18,106 bases of DNA from positions 1 through 18,106 of the forward strand of contig CAZIRB010000040.1 of assembly GCA_964541695.1 (NCBI GenBank), read 5' to 3'. How positions within the stretch are numbered: position 1 is the first letter of the stretch; every line of letters starts with the position of its first letter. This document shows positions 1-6,453 of the stretch, piece by piece. Made by a program: the position numbers and the translations under genes. Source of the stretch: CAZKGE01 sp964541695. Its GTDB lineage: Bacteria; Bacillota; Clostridia; Christensenellales; CAG-138. The notes beneath the pieces were generated by a model. The model did no database searches, had not been told where the DNA came from, and saw only the letters and a program-made list of their open reading frames with translations.

Positions 1-44
1 TGCAGCACTAGGCCGCAGGCGGAATAATCATCATTTGGCCCCTA

Positions 45-50
45 TATAAA
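45..50 (+). promoter_or_regulatory. Possible -10 element upstream of the C45 hydrolase gene
   Basis: TATAAA lies about 30 nt upstream of the first gene, with AT-rich flanks and an AGGAGG ribosome binding site at 68-73. No convincing -35 hexamer is visible at 16-18 nt spacing, and the window begins only 44 nt upstream. This is a weak call. Confidence 0.3.
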
Positions 51-79
51 GCATAACCTTGCATCTTAGGAGGATTCAT

Positions 80-1849
80 ATGAATACAATAAGGCCGGGA
101 ATACGATTTGTTGTTCTTATTCTCGCAGCAATACTGGTCCTGCCGTTCGCCGGCTGCGTTGCGGCCCAAGGAAGCGGCCAGACCGAGGTGGAGTTTGACG
201 AAGGCGTACCGATGCCCAACGTTGTCAGGCCGGTCATCATTCTGAGCGGGACGGATTATGAGATCGGCTATCAGTACTATAAGCAGCTTGTGCAGATAAA
301 CGGTAAGAGCCTGCCCTCCTATCAATATGATGTGGAAACCGTGTACCGGCGGGACAAGATCCATCATGATTCATACACGGAGGAGGAGATGGCCGCGCTT
401 GGGCAATTCGAGGCGGCGATTCTGCAATATGCCCCCGAATGGATCGATATCCTGCACGGGATGGCGGACGGTGCCAAGGACNNNNNNNNNNGCCTCGATA
501 TCACCTATACGGACCTGCTGCTGCATTACAGCCTGTTTGAGCGGATGTCGTCCTGGGGGCCGAACACGCTGGGCGATGAGGTTTTTAAAAACGCGGGCGA
601 CACGGCGACGTGCAGCGGGTTTGCCGCATGGGGAAACACGACCAAAGACGGCAAGTTGATTGCGGCCGGCAGCGGCGACGATGCGGAGGGCAACTTCGCG
701 GCTACGATCATCGTGTTTCCGGAGACCGGAAACAATTTCGTGACGCAGACGTTCAACCTCGTCGGGTTCGGGGGCTTTCCCAATCATCCGAACATGAACA
801 ACAAGGGCTTGGTCCGGGTCCACCACGGCGGCAGCACGTTCACTGAAAATGAGGAGACGTCGTTTAACGCTCTGCCCCGGGGCATTGCCGACATGCACAG
901 CATACGCTTTGCAAACAGCGCGGAGGAAGCTTACGAGCTGTTTATGTCGTATGCCCCCGGCTATGAAAATTCGGGCTCAGGGATGTTCTATGTGGACGTT
1001 GGGGTCGTGCACGACGACGCAAACGGCCCCGCGCACCACGCGCTTGTCGCGGAATCCCGGAATCCGGTGGCCGTCCGGTATCCGGGCGACAACGGGGAAG
1101 GGGATTTTCTGTACGCCACAAACAACTGGTTCTGTGACAACGTGCCGAGGGATGGGATAAAAACACCGCACGGGGGCTATTGGTACGAGGACAGCTGGTA
1201 TTGGTGGAGCGTGAGCAGAAACAACTTCATCTATGATATGCTCAGCGGAAACCAGGGCAAGGTCGACGTCGATTTTATGAAGATGATGTACCGGTTCCCG
1301 AGCAAAATCAATGAAGACAAGACGCTCGAGGAGATTGACGCGGCCTATTGGGACGGCAACGGGAGCGACTACACGGCGGCGGTGGGCAGCCTTGAGAACT
1401 CGGGCATCGCCGTGGCGGTTCCCGACAACGGAAACAACGGCACGTTTTATGTCTCCACGGGCGCGGTGGGCAGGCAGACCGGCCCCGCGTACCCCGGCGC
1501 GCATCAGTATCAGCCCGGCAAGACGTGGACGTTCTATCAGCTGAAGCTTGCGGAAAGTCCTGAGGCGGTCGCCGAGGCGGCCAAAGCGGAAGCGCGGAAG
1601 AATATGGACGCCGCCGACGCGGAGCTGAAAAAGGCCGCGCTGCAAACCAAAGTGGAACAACCGCTCAAAGATATCTTGACCAAGGCGCAAAACAAGTTCG
1701 CCGAGGGCGAGCGGTGCCTGAAGGATGCCGAAAACCATGGCGAGGACGCCATATACGACATTTCCAAGGCGACGAGATGCTTTGCCGCGGCGCAAGCCTA
1801 TGCCAATCAGGTCTATGAGGCGCTTGTTCCGCCCAAAACCCAACCGTAA
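80..1849 (+). CDS. C45-family autoproteolytic acyltransferase/hydrolase with lipoprotein-like signal
   Basis: About 589 residues, four of them hidden by Ns. ATG at 80 is chosen because AGGAGG (68-73) sits 6 nt upstream; an upstream in-frame start at 59 has no such site. Residues 1-25 are a basic start plus a hydrophobic stretch ending LPFAGC, so Cys26 is a probable lipidation site, although Phe at -3 is atypical of a lipobox. The motif TCSGFAAWG, followed by TTKDGKLI, places the putative N-terminal-nucleophile cysteine at Cys178. This matches the acyl-CoA:6-aminopenicillanate acyltransferase-like (C45) family, in which self-cleavage exposes the cysteine that hydrolyses or transfers an amide-linked acyl group. 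Residues from about 495 onward form an Ala/Glu/Lys-rich helical extension, probably coiled-coil, beyond the usual catalytic core. The substrate cannot be read from sequence. It probably acts outside the membrane and could process ligands for the transporters downstream (inference). Confidence 0.82.
   Translation: MNTIRPGIRFVVLILAAILVLPFAGCVAAQGSGQTEVEFDEGVPMPNVVRPVIILSGTDYEIGYQYYKQLVQINGKSLPSYQYDVETVYRRDKIHHDSYTEEEMAALGQFEAAILQYAPEWIDILHGMADGAKDXXXXLDITYTDLLLHYSLFERMSSWGPNTLGDEVFKNAGDTATCSGFAAWGNTTKDGKLIAAGSGDDAEGNFAATIIVFPETGNNFVTQTFNLVGFGGFPNHPNMNNKGLVRVHHGGSTFTENEETSFNALPRGIADMHSIRFANSAEEAYELFMSYAPGYENSGSGMFYVDVGVVHDDANGPAHHALVAESRNPVAVRYPGDNGEGDFLYATNNWFCDNVPRDGIKTPHGGYWYEDSWYWWSVSRNNFIYDMLSGNQGKVDVDFMKMMYRFPSKINEDKTLEEIDAAYWDGNGSDYTAAVGSLENSGIAVAVPDNGNNGTFYVSTGAVGRQTGPAYPGAHQYQPGKTWTFYQLKLAESPEAVAEAAKAEARKNMDAADAELKKAALQTKVEQPLKDILTKAQNKFAEGERCLKDAENHGEDAIYDISKATRCFAAAQAYANQVYEALVPPKTQP
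482..491. other. Assembly gap of 10 N inside the C45 gene
   Basis: Ten undetermined bases hide codons 135-138. The reading frame is the same on both sides, so the stated gap length is compatible with the true length. The flanks share no repeat, unlike the larger gap at 11980-12079. Confidence 0.97.
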
Positions 1850-1877
1850 TTGAATAAAAGCCGGGTCTTTACCATCC

Positions 1878-1924
1878 AAAGGATTCCCGGCCGGCGCGCT
1901 TCGGCCGGTCGGGAGTCCTTTCTT
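1878..1924 (+). terminator. Intrinsic terminator after the C45 gene
   Basis: The 5' arm 1881-1894 pairs with 1905-1918 through 14 positions, two of them G-U. AAA (1878-1880) pairs with TTT (1919-1921), extending the stem to 17 bp around a 10-nt loop. A T-rich tail (TTTCTT) follows. It begins 29 nt after the stop codon and separates the hydrolase gene from the LysR gene. The arm GATTCCCGGCCGG recurs at 1925-1937 and could compete for the same 3' arm. Confidence 0.75.
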
Positions 1925-2021
1925 GATTCCCGGCCGGAACCCCCGGATTTTGACCGCTTTGGAGCGAGCGCCGCCGCCGCTTTGCCGCGGCGTACGAGGG
2001 CTAATTCGGTCCTCGATTGGT

Positions 2022-2050
2022 TTGATTTTCTGTTTCCCGTATAGTAAAAT
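2022..2050 (+). promoter_or_regulatory. Sigma-A-type promoter of the LysR gene
   Basis: TTGATT (2022-2027) and TAAAAT (2045-2050) are separated by exactly 17 nt. They lie 40 nt upstream of the LysR start codon and downstream of the preceding terminator, so the regulator has its own transcription start, expected near 2057. Confidence 0.7.
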
Positions 2051-2089
2051 AACGGTGTCCTCAGTTTTTAAAAAGAGGAGCGCGTATAT

Positions 2090-2977
2090 ATGGACATCAA
2101 GCAACTGAAGCGCTTCCTGGACATTTGCGAAACGAAAAGCTTTACGAAAACCGCCGAAAATCTGTATATTTCTCAACAGGCCTTGAGCAGCTCGATCTAT
2201 GCGCTGGAGGAGGAACTGAACAGGCCCCTGTTCAGCCGTACCGCAAAGGGCGTTATTCCCACGGAAGCGGGTCTTTTTTTGAAGGAGCTCTGCACGCCGC
2301 TGGTAAAAAGCTTTGACGACATGCTGATCGAGCTTACCCTCCGGTTCGACAATACCAAGGAGAAGCTGTTCTTGGGGCTTGTTCCCGAGGTTTTGCGGGC
2401 CAGTTCGCCGAATCTGCTGCTGCGGTACCGCGAAACATACCCGAATATCGAATTAAAAGCGATCGAGAGCCTGGATACCATCTGCATCAACCATGTCATG
2501 AACGGCACGGTCGAGTTAGCTTTTTGCCCCCGGCCCCATGACGACTCCCTTGTCGAGTACATCCATTTGCGGGCGGAAAAGGTCTACGCCGTGATCCATA
2601 AAAACAGCCCCCTGGCAAAAAACAAGACGCTGAGCATGAAGGACCTGATCAACGAGAAAATCGTTACCCTGAACGAATATCATCAGATATACCATAAGAT
2701 ACTCGCCTGTTTCCGGACCTACGGCTTTACGCCCCGCTTCATGGTCGAATCCGGAGAGAGCAGTATTTTGCTGAGCATGGTCAAAACGAATATGTGCGCC
2801 TTTATCTGCATGGAGCACATTGCTTTGACCATGGACGAATTCAGCTGCGTCCGGATCCCGATCGCGGACCCGGATATGATTTGGGAGTACGGCATCGTAT
2901 ACAAGAAAGACAGGAAACTGGGCCGCAGCGCAAAACAGCTGATCGATTTTTTGAGCAAGGGGCTGCAATCGGCATAG
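2090..2977 (+). CDS. LysR-family transcriptional regulator
   Basis: 295 residues, the usual length of the family. The N-terminus (about residues 2-62) has the winged helix-turn-helix signature: DIKQLKRFLDICETKSFTK, an ISQQALSSSI recognition region, and LFSRTAKGVIPTEAG in the wing. Residues from about 90 onward form the periplasmic-binding-protein-like effector domain. ATG at 2090 has GAGGAG (2075-2080) 9 nt upstream. LysR proteins usually activate adjacent genes when bound to a small organic acid or aromatic effector. The neighbours here are a KdgT-like carboxylate permease and a flavoprotein, so a carboxylate effector is plausible (inference). All nearby genes run the same way, rather than in the divergent layout common for this family. 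Candidate operators lie at 3076-3092 and 4156-4174. Confidence 0.92.
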   Translation: MDIKQLKRFLDICETKSFTKTAENLYISQQALSSSIYALEEELNRPLFSRTAKGVIPTEAGLFLKELCTPLVKSFDDMLIELTLRFDNTKEKLFLGLVPEVLRASSPNLLLRYRETYPNIELKAIESLDTICINHVMNGTVELAFCPRPHDDSLVEYIHLRAEKVYAVIHKNSPLAKNKTLSMKDLINEKIVTLNEYHQIYHKILACFRTYGFTPRFMVESGESSILLSMVKTNMCAFICMEHIALTMDEFSCVRIPIADPDMIWEYGIVYKKDRKLGRSAKQLIDFLSKGLQSA

Positions 2978-3030
2978 GCGCGGGCAGGAACGCTTAATCG
3001 GCGACGCCCCAAATCGAGCAAGGTACCGAC

Positions 3031-3064
3031 AAACAGAGCTTTTTTCGGCCCTGTTTTTTGTTTT
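3031..3064 (+). terminator. Probable intrinsic terminator after the LysR gene
   Basis: AAACAG (3031-3036) pairs with CTGTTT (3051-3056). GC (3038-3039) and GC (3048-3049) continue the stem across one mismatch around a T-rich loop. The 3' arm runs into TTTTTTGTTTT. The stem is short and AU-rich, so strength is uncertain, but it sits 54 nt after the stop codon. Confidence 0.5.
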
Positions 3065-3075
3065 ACCAAAATATG

Positions 3076-3092
3076 TTGTGGCGGAAACACAA
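3076..3092 (+). promoter_or_regulatory. Inverted repeat TTGTG-N7-CACAA upstream of the permease
   Basis: Perfect 5-bp arms with a 7-nt spacer, centred about 53 nt upstream of the start predicted from the TTTACG/TATCGT promoter. N7-spaced dyads at about this distance are typical of LysR binding sites. The strict T-N11-A pattern is absent, so assignment to the neighbouring LysR is inference. Confidence 0.35.
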
Positions 3093-3101
3093 TCATTGGG
3101 T

Positions 3102-3130
3102 TTTACGTTTTCCGGCCGATCCGGTATCGT
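3102..3130 (+). promoter_or_regulatory. Candidate promoter of the permease gene
   Basis: TTTACG (3102-3107) and TATCGT (3125-3130) are separated by 17 nt; each matches consensus at four of six positions. The gene start is 44 nt downstream. A weak promoter with an upstream dyad would suit an activator-dependent gene. Confidence 0.4.
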
Positions 3131-3174
3131 AAACAGTAAGCGGCCAAAAAACCATGTATTGCGGAGCATAGCCA

Positions 3175-4146
3175 ATGAAAATACTGAAAACGGTCGAACG
3201 GTTTCCAGGCGGACTCGTCGTAATCCCGCTGCTCGTCTCCGCTGCGATCAACACCTTTTTCCCCGGGGCGCTGCGAATCGGGGGCGTCACCACCGCCTTG
3301 TTTGTGGACGGCACCTATGCGATCATCGGTTTGCTGCTGTTTTTTTCGGGCTGCCAGATCAATCTGAGCCAAATGGGCGCGGCGCTCAAACGGGGCGGGG
3401 CAATGATCCTGGTTAAGATACTGCTCTCCTTTTGCTCCGGGTTTATCCTGCTGGGCTGTTTTGGCCCGGCGGGGTTTTGGGGGCTTCCCGCCGTCGCCCT
3501 GGTTGCGGCCATCTCCAGCAACAAACCCGTCGTATACCTGGCCCTGGTGGAAAAATACGGGGATGAGGCGGATGTCTTCGTATTCGGTTTGCTTTGCCTT
3601 GTTTCCATGCCGGTCCTCCCGCTCGCCGTTTTGGGTTTGGCCGGAGGAACGTTCGACTATATGGAAATCGTGACGCTCCTCGTCCCCTTTATGCTCGGCT
3701 TTGCGCTGGCGAACCTGGACCGCGACATCGCGAACATGATGTCGCGCGGCACGACGATCATGCTGCCGTTCATCGGCTTTTGTTTCGGCGCCTCGATCAA
3801 TCTGCTCGACGCCTTCAAAGCCGCGGGGGCCGGCAGCCTGCTTCTTATCCTGTATACGGTGTTCACGATGGGGCCGCAGCTTGCCGTAGACCGGCTGCTG
3901 CTGAAGCGGCCGGGTTATGCCGCCCTCGCCTCCTGCGCCATCGGGGGCACGGTGGTGGCGGTCCCGGCCATCATCGCCAAGGCCATGCCCGTACATGCGC
4001 CGTATGTGGATACTGCCGTCGCCCAGCTGGCGTTTGCGATGACGTTCTCGTGTATTCTAACGCCTTTCCTTACGAAGCTTTGGGTGAAGTTTCACGGCGG
4101 CGCCCGCCCGCCCAAGGAAGTGCAGCCAAAAAGAAAGCGCTCATAG
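3175..4146 (+). CDS. 2-keto-3-deoxygluconate permease (KdgT) family transporter
   Basis: 323 residues, close to the roughly 327 of E. coli KdgT, and very hydrophobic with about ten membrane segments. Family features include the N-terminal ERFPGGLVVIPLLV (residues 8-21), a region around LPAVALVAAISSNKPVVYLA, LVPFMLGFALANLD, and LPFIGFCFGASINL. KdgT-family proteins are inner-membrane symporters for 2-keto-3-deoxygluconate and probably other small carboxylates. No kdgK, kdgA, uxu or pectin genes lie in the window, so the substrate may differ from KDG. ATG at 3175 has GCGGAG 8 nt upstream. The gene follows the LysR regulator and precedes the redox pair, which suggests one regulated pathway (inference). 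The Lys/Arg-rich tail is probably cytoplasmic. Confidence 0.85.
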   Translation: MKILKTVERFPGGLVVIPLLVSAAINTFFPGALRIGGVTTALFVDGTYAIIGLLLFFSGCQINLSQMGAALKRGGAMILVKILLSFCSGFILLGCFGPAGFWGLPAVALVAAISSNKPVVYLALVEKYGDEADVFVFGLLCLVSMPVLPLAVLGLAGGTFDYMEIVTLLVPFMLGFALANLDRDIANMMSRGTTIMLPFIGFCFGASINLLDAFKAAGAGSLLLILYTVFTMGPQLAVDRLLLKRPGYAALASCAIGGTVVAVPAIIAKAMPVHAPYVDTAVAQLAFAMTFSCILTPFLTKLWVKFHGGARPPKEVQPKRKRS

Positions 4147-4155
4147 GCGGCCTCG

Positions 4156-4174
4156 GCACAAATTTATCTTGTGC
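4156..4174 (+). promoter_or_regulatory. Inverted repeat GCACAA-N7-TTGTGC upstream of the flavoprotein gene
   Basis: Perfect 6-bp arms with a 7-nt spacer. The repeat ends 9 nt upstream of TATAAT (4184-4189), where the -35 box would be. It shares arm sequence and spacer length with the dyad at 3076-3092, but with the arms in reverse order. No T-run follows, so a terminator is less likely than an operator. Confidence 0.4.
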
Positions 4175-4183
4175 ATGTTACCG

Positions 4184-4189
4184 TATAAT
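4184..4189 (+). promoter_or_regulatory. Perfect -10 box without a -35 box, upstream of the flavoprotein gene
   Basis: TATAAT matches consensus fully, but no -35-like hexamer lies at 16-18 nt; the dyad at 4156-4174 occupies that region. This suggests an activator-dependent promoter. A second candidate, TTGTAT (4195-4200), 17 nt, AATAAT (4218-4223), lies just downstream. Either gives a leader of more than 130 nt before the ATG at 4365, in which I see only a weak 5-bp hairpin. Confidence 0.45.
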
Positions 4190-4364
4190 GATGTTTGTAT
4201 TGTTCATAAAACTCGTCAATAATGGTTACACAAAGGAAAGTCATTTCACGCCGACGGGATGAACCGCGCGATTCCTGCAATCGGGTTTTTGGCGGAGCGG
4301 CCGCAAAGAGATACCTGGCAATCTTGTTTTCCCTTAGTCAAAAAACGCATCGGACGGGTGGAAT

Positions 4365-5999
4365 ATGGAAGTCGTTCAAACGGATGTTCTGGTGATCGGC
4401 GGCGGGATTGCCGGCTGCTTTGCCGCAATTCAAGCGAGCAAAATGGGGAAAAGCGTCGCGCTTTTGGACAAGGCCACCCTTCGGCGCGGAGGGAGCGTGG
4501 GCCCGGGCATGGACCATGTATCGCTGGGGATCCATCCGCAGGCGATCAACTATGAGGACGCGATACAATACGCCCTGAAAAGCCGGAAGGAACTGTTTGA
4601 CCCGAACGTCATGCTGACGATTGAGGTGCACGGCTATGAGCGCGTCAAGGACCTGGAATCGTTCGGGGTGCCGATACGGGAGGACGACGGGAGCCTATTT
4701 GTTTGGCGGATTCCGGAGCGGCACTTCTGCCTCGTTTCCTACCGGGGGGTCGATACGAAGGTAAAGCTCGGGGAAGCGGTGGAAAAGACCGCCGCTAAGA
4801 TTTTTGAGAGGACCATGGGGGTGGAGCTTCTCAAACAGGGCGCCCGGGTCGTCGGCGCGGTGGGGTTGAACACCAGGACCGGCAAGCTGACGGCGTTTCT
4901 TGCCAAAGCGACCATACTTTGCACAGGGGAGACCACCAGGCAGTACATTGCGCCCGACGGGCCCTTTAACACCTACTTCTCGCCCACGAACACCGGCGAC
5001 TCCGAGGCGATGGCTTACCGCGCGGGGGCGAAGATGGTCAACATGGAGTTCCTCTACTTGGACTATGTCACGCTCCGCGCCGGAGGGGGCATCGTTGGCT
5101 GCAAGCCCTACGATAAACTGGGCAAGCTCGTCAACCGCAACGGGGACGTTATCCTGAACACCATGGAAGAAAGCGTCATGCGCTCTTTCCTGATGCACAA
5201 GGAGATCATCGAAGGGCGCAGCCCGCTTTACTGGGATTTAAGGGACCTGCCCGAAGACGTGATTCAAATGTACGAAAGAGAGATGGCCAACGAATACCCG
5301 ATTACCAGGCAGTGGTTTCAGCAACGAAATCTCGATCTGCGCAAAGATTTGATCCCCATGAAACTGGATCCCTGCTGCGTGGTCGGGGGGCCGCTGGTGG
5401 ACGAGACGTTCAAGACCTCCGTCCCGGGATTGTACGCGGCCGGCGCGACGAACGCGTTTGTGCGCGCGATCGGCGGGTCCAGCGTGTCCGGGCATATCGC
5501 CGGCGAGGAAGCCGCCGCATACGCTTCCTCCGCGGAGCGGCCAGAGATACCAACGGAATCCCTGGCCGATCTCGAGAAGCGGATATCCGCGCCGCTCGGC
5601 CGGGAAGACGGCATAGACCCCAAGGAGCTGGAGCTTGCGGTAAGAAATATCGTGACGAATTACGTGGGCTACTTTAAGAACGAAGACGTCATGACCTACG
5701 GCCTCGGGAAGCTGATCGAGCTCCGGGATCAATACGCGGATCAAATGGCCGCCCGGAACCCCCATGAGCTCATGAGATGCTGCGAGGTAAAGAGCATCAT
5801 CGACTTTGCCGAGATGCACATCCAGGCGTCCCTGTACCGCAAGGAAACGAGGTTCCGCAAGCTGGGGAACTTCGTGCATTATCGGGCGGACTATCCGGAA
5901 ACGGACCCCGCCTGGGAGAAATGGGTCGTCGTGCAAAAGGGCGAGAATGACGGTATGGTTGTCGGCACCTCCGAAATCCCGGAACTGAAGGAGGCTTGA
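4365..5999 (+). CDS. FAD-dependent oxidoreductase, fumarate-reductase/AprA-type flavoprotein
   Basis: 544 residues. The N-terminal Rossmann motif VIGGGIAG (GGGxxG at residues 12-17) binds FAD. Further family landmarks are ATILCTGE near 182-189, the nucleotide-binding PGLYAAGAT at 354-362, and a C-terminal helical cap ending in RADYPETDPAWEKW. This layout belongs to the succinate dehydrogenase/fumarate reductase/adenylylsulfate reductase flavoprotein superfamily. The His-Tyr normally found before the GG motif is Cys337-Cys338 here (DPCCVVGG), and the usual GANRLGG segment reads VRAIGGSSVSG (366-376). That makes it closer in style to AprA than to FrdA/SdhA. No sat, qmo or sdh genes accompany it, so APS reductase activity is not supported. 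The ferredoxin gene starts 4 nt after its stop and is its likely electron-transfer partner. Predicted role: cytoplasmic reduction or oxidation of a small carboxylate, substrate unknown. Confidence 0.85.
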   Translation: MEVVQTDVLVIGGGIAGCFAAIQASKMGKSVALLDKATLRRGGSVGPGMDHVSLGIHPQAINYEDAIQYALKSRKELFDPNVMLTIEVHGYERVKDLESFGVPIREDDGSLFVWRIPERHFCLVSYRGVDTKVKLGEAVEKTAAKIFERTMGVELLKQGARVVGAVGLNTRTGKLTAFLAKATILCTGETTRQYIAPDGPFNTYFSPTNTGDSEAMAYRAGAKMVNMEFLYLDYVTLRAGGGIVGCKPYDKLGKLVNRNGDVILNTMEESVMRSFLMHKEIIEGRSPLYWDLRDLPEDVIQMYEREMANEYPITRQWFQQRNLDLRKDLIPMKLDPCCVVGGPLVDETFKTSVPGLYAAGATNAFVRAIGGSSVSGHIAGEEAAAYASSAERPEIPTESLADLEKRISAPLGREDGIDPKELELAVRNIVTNYVGYFKNEDVMTYGLGKLIELRDQYADQMAARNPHELMRCCEVKSIIDFAEMHIQASLYRKETRFRKLGNFVHYRADYPETDPAWEKWVVVQKGENDGMVVGTSEIPELKEA

Positions 6000-6003
6000 G
6001 ATC

Positions 6004-6270
6004 ATGAGTGTCAGGATCCTGTACCAAAACTGCGTTGGCTGCAAACAATGCCATATCCACTGCCCCAACGATGTGATCGGCTGGGATGCCGGCAAGGGCG
6101 CGCCCTATATCGCCTATTCCGACGAATGCAGCCACTGCGGCGTATGCGCGCTGGAATGCAAATTTCAAGCCGTCAGCCATACCATACCGCTTGCCTGCTG
6201 GATGGATATCTGCACGTTTATTCCCGCAGTAACCCCCCCGCGGGAGTTTGATTGGAAGAAGTGGCTGTAA
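6004..6270 (+). CDS. AprB-like 2x[4Fe-4S] ferredoxin subunit
   Basis: 88 residues with two complete cluster motifs: Cys10-x2-Cys13-x2-Cys16-x3-Cys20-Pro and Cys42-x2-Cys45-x2-Cys48-x3-Cys52. The segment CPNDVIGWD resembles the AprB N-terminal region. The tail (about 53-88) includes Cys65 and Cys70 outside the motifs and a Trp/Pro-rich end that could dock on the flavoprotein, but it is far shorter than the AprB tail. The ribosome binding site AAGGAGG (5988-5994) is embedded in the last codons of the flavoprotein gene, 9 nt before the ATG, which indicates tight co-translation. It probably carries electrons to or from the FAD of its upstream partner. Confidence 0.9.
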   Translation: MSVRILYQNCVGCKQCHIHCPNDVIGWDAGKGAPYIAYSDECSHCGVCALECKFQAVSHTIPLACWMDICTFIPAVTPPREFDWKKWL

Positions 6271-6453
6271 CTTTTCTATTCATTACAACCGGCCCCGCGC
6301 GGGCCGACAGAGAACAAAACCCAAGGACATCCCGATGACCGCAGGACTACTCCGCCGCACAAAAACTTTGCCGGGCGGCAGGAAAACGAAAGGCACGACG
6401 AAAAACGGAAGAAAAGCGCCCCTTTCCCCGTTCATTAAAAAAGGAGGTACACA
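6271..6453. other. Intergenic region before the importer operon
   Basis: This 183-nt stretch has no convincing gene or promoter. It holds one short GC-rich hairpin, CGGCCC (6290-6295) with GGGCCG (6301-6306), lacking a T-run, then a purine-rich leader ending in a strong AAGGAGG (6441-6447). With no clear terminator, read-through from the redox pair into the importer genes is possible. Confidence 0.5.

Noticed and set aside
977..2176. 399-codon open frame on the minus strand across the C45 gene and its terminator
   Set aside because: It is antisense to a well-supported gene, crosses a terminator, lacks a ribosome binding site, and has the Arg/Leu/Val-rich composition of GC-rich shadow frames.
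3103..3996. 297-codon minus-strand frame over the KdgT-like gene
   Set aside because: It has a highly charged, low-complexity translation opposite a clear membrane transporter, so it is a shadow frame.
4269..4290. Attenuator hairpin in the flavoprotein leader (CGATT/AATCG followed by GGTTTTT)
   Set aside because: The stem is only 5 bp with weak pairing, too unstable to call a terminator.
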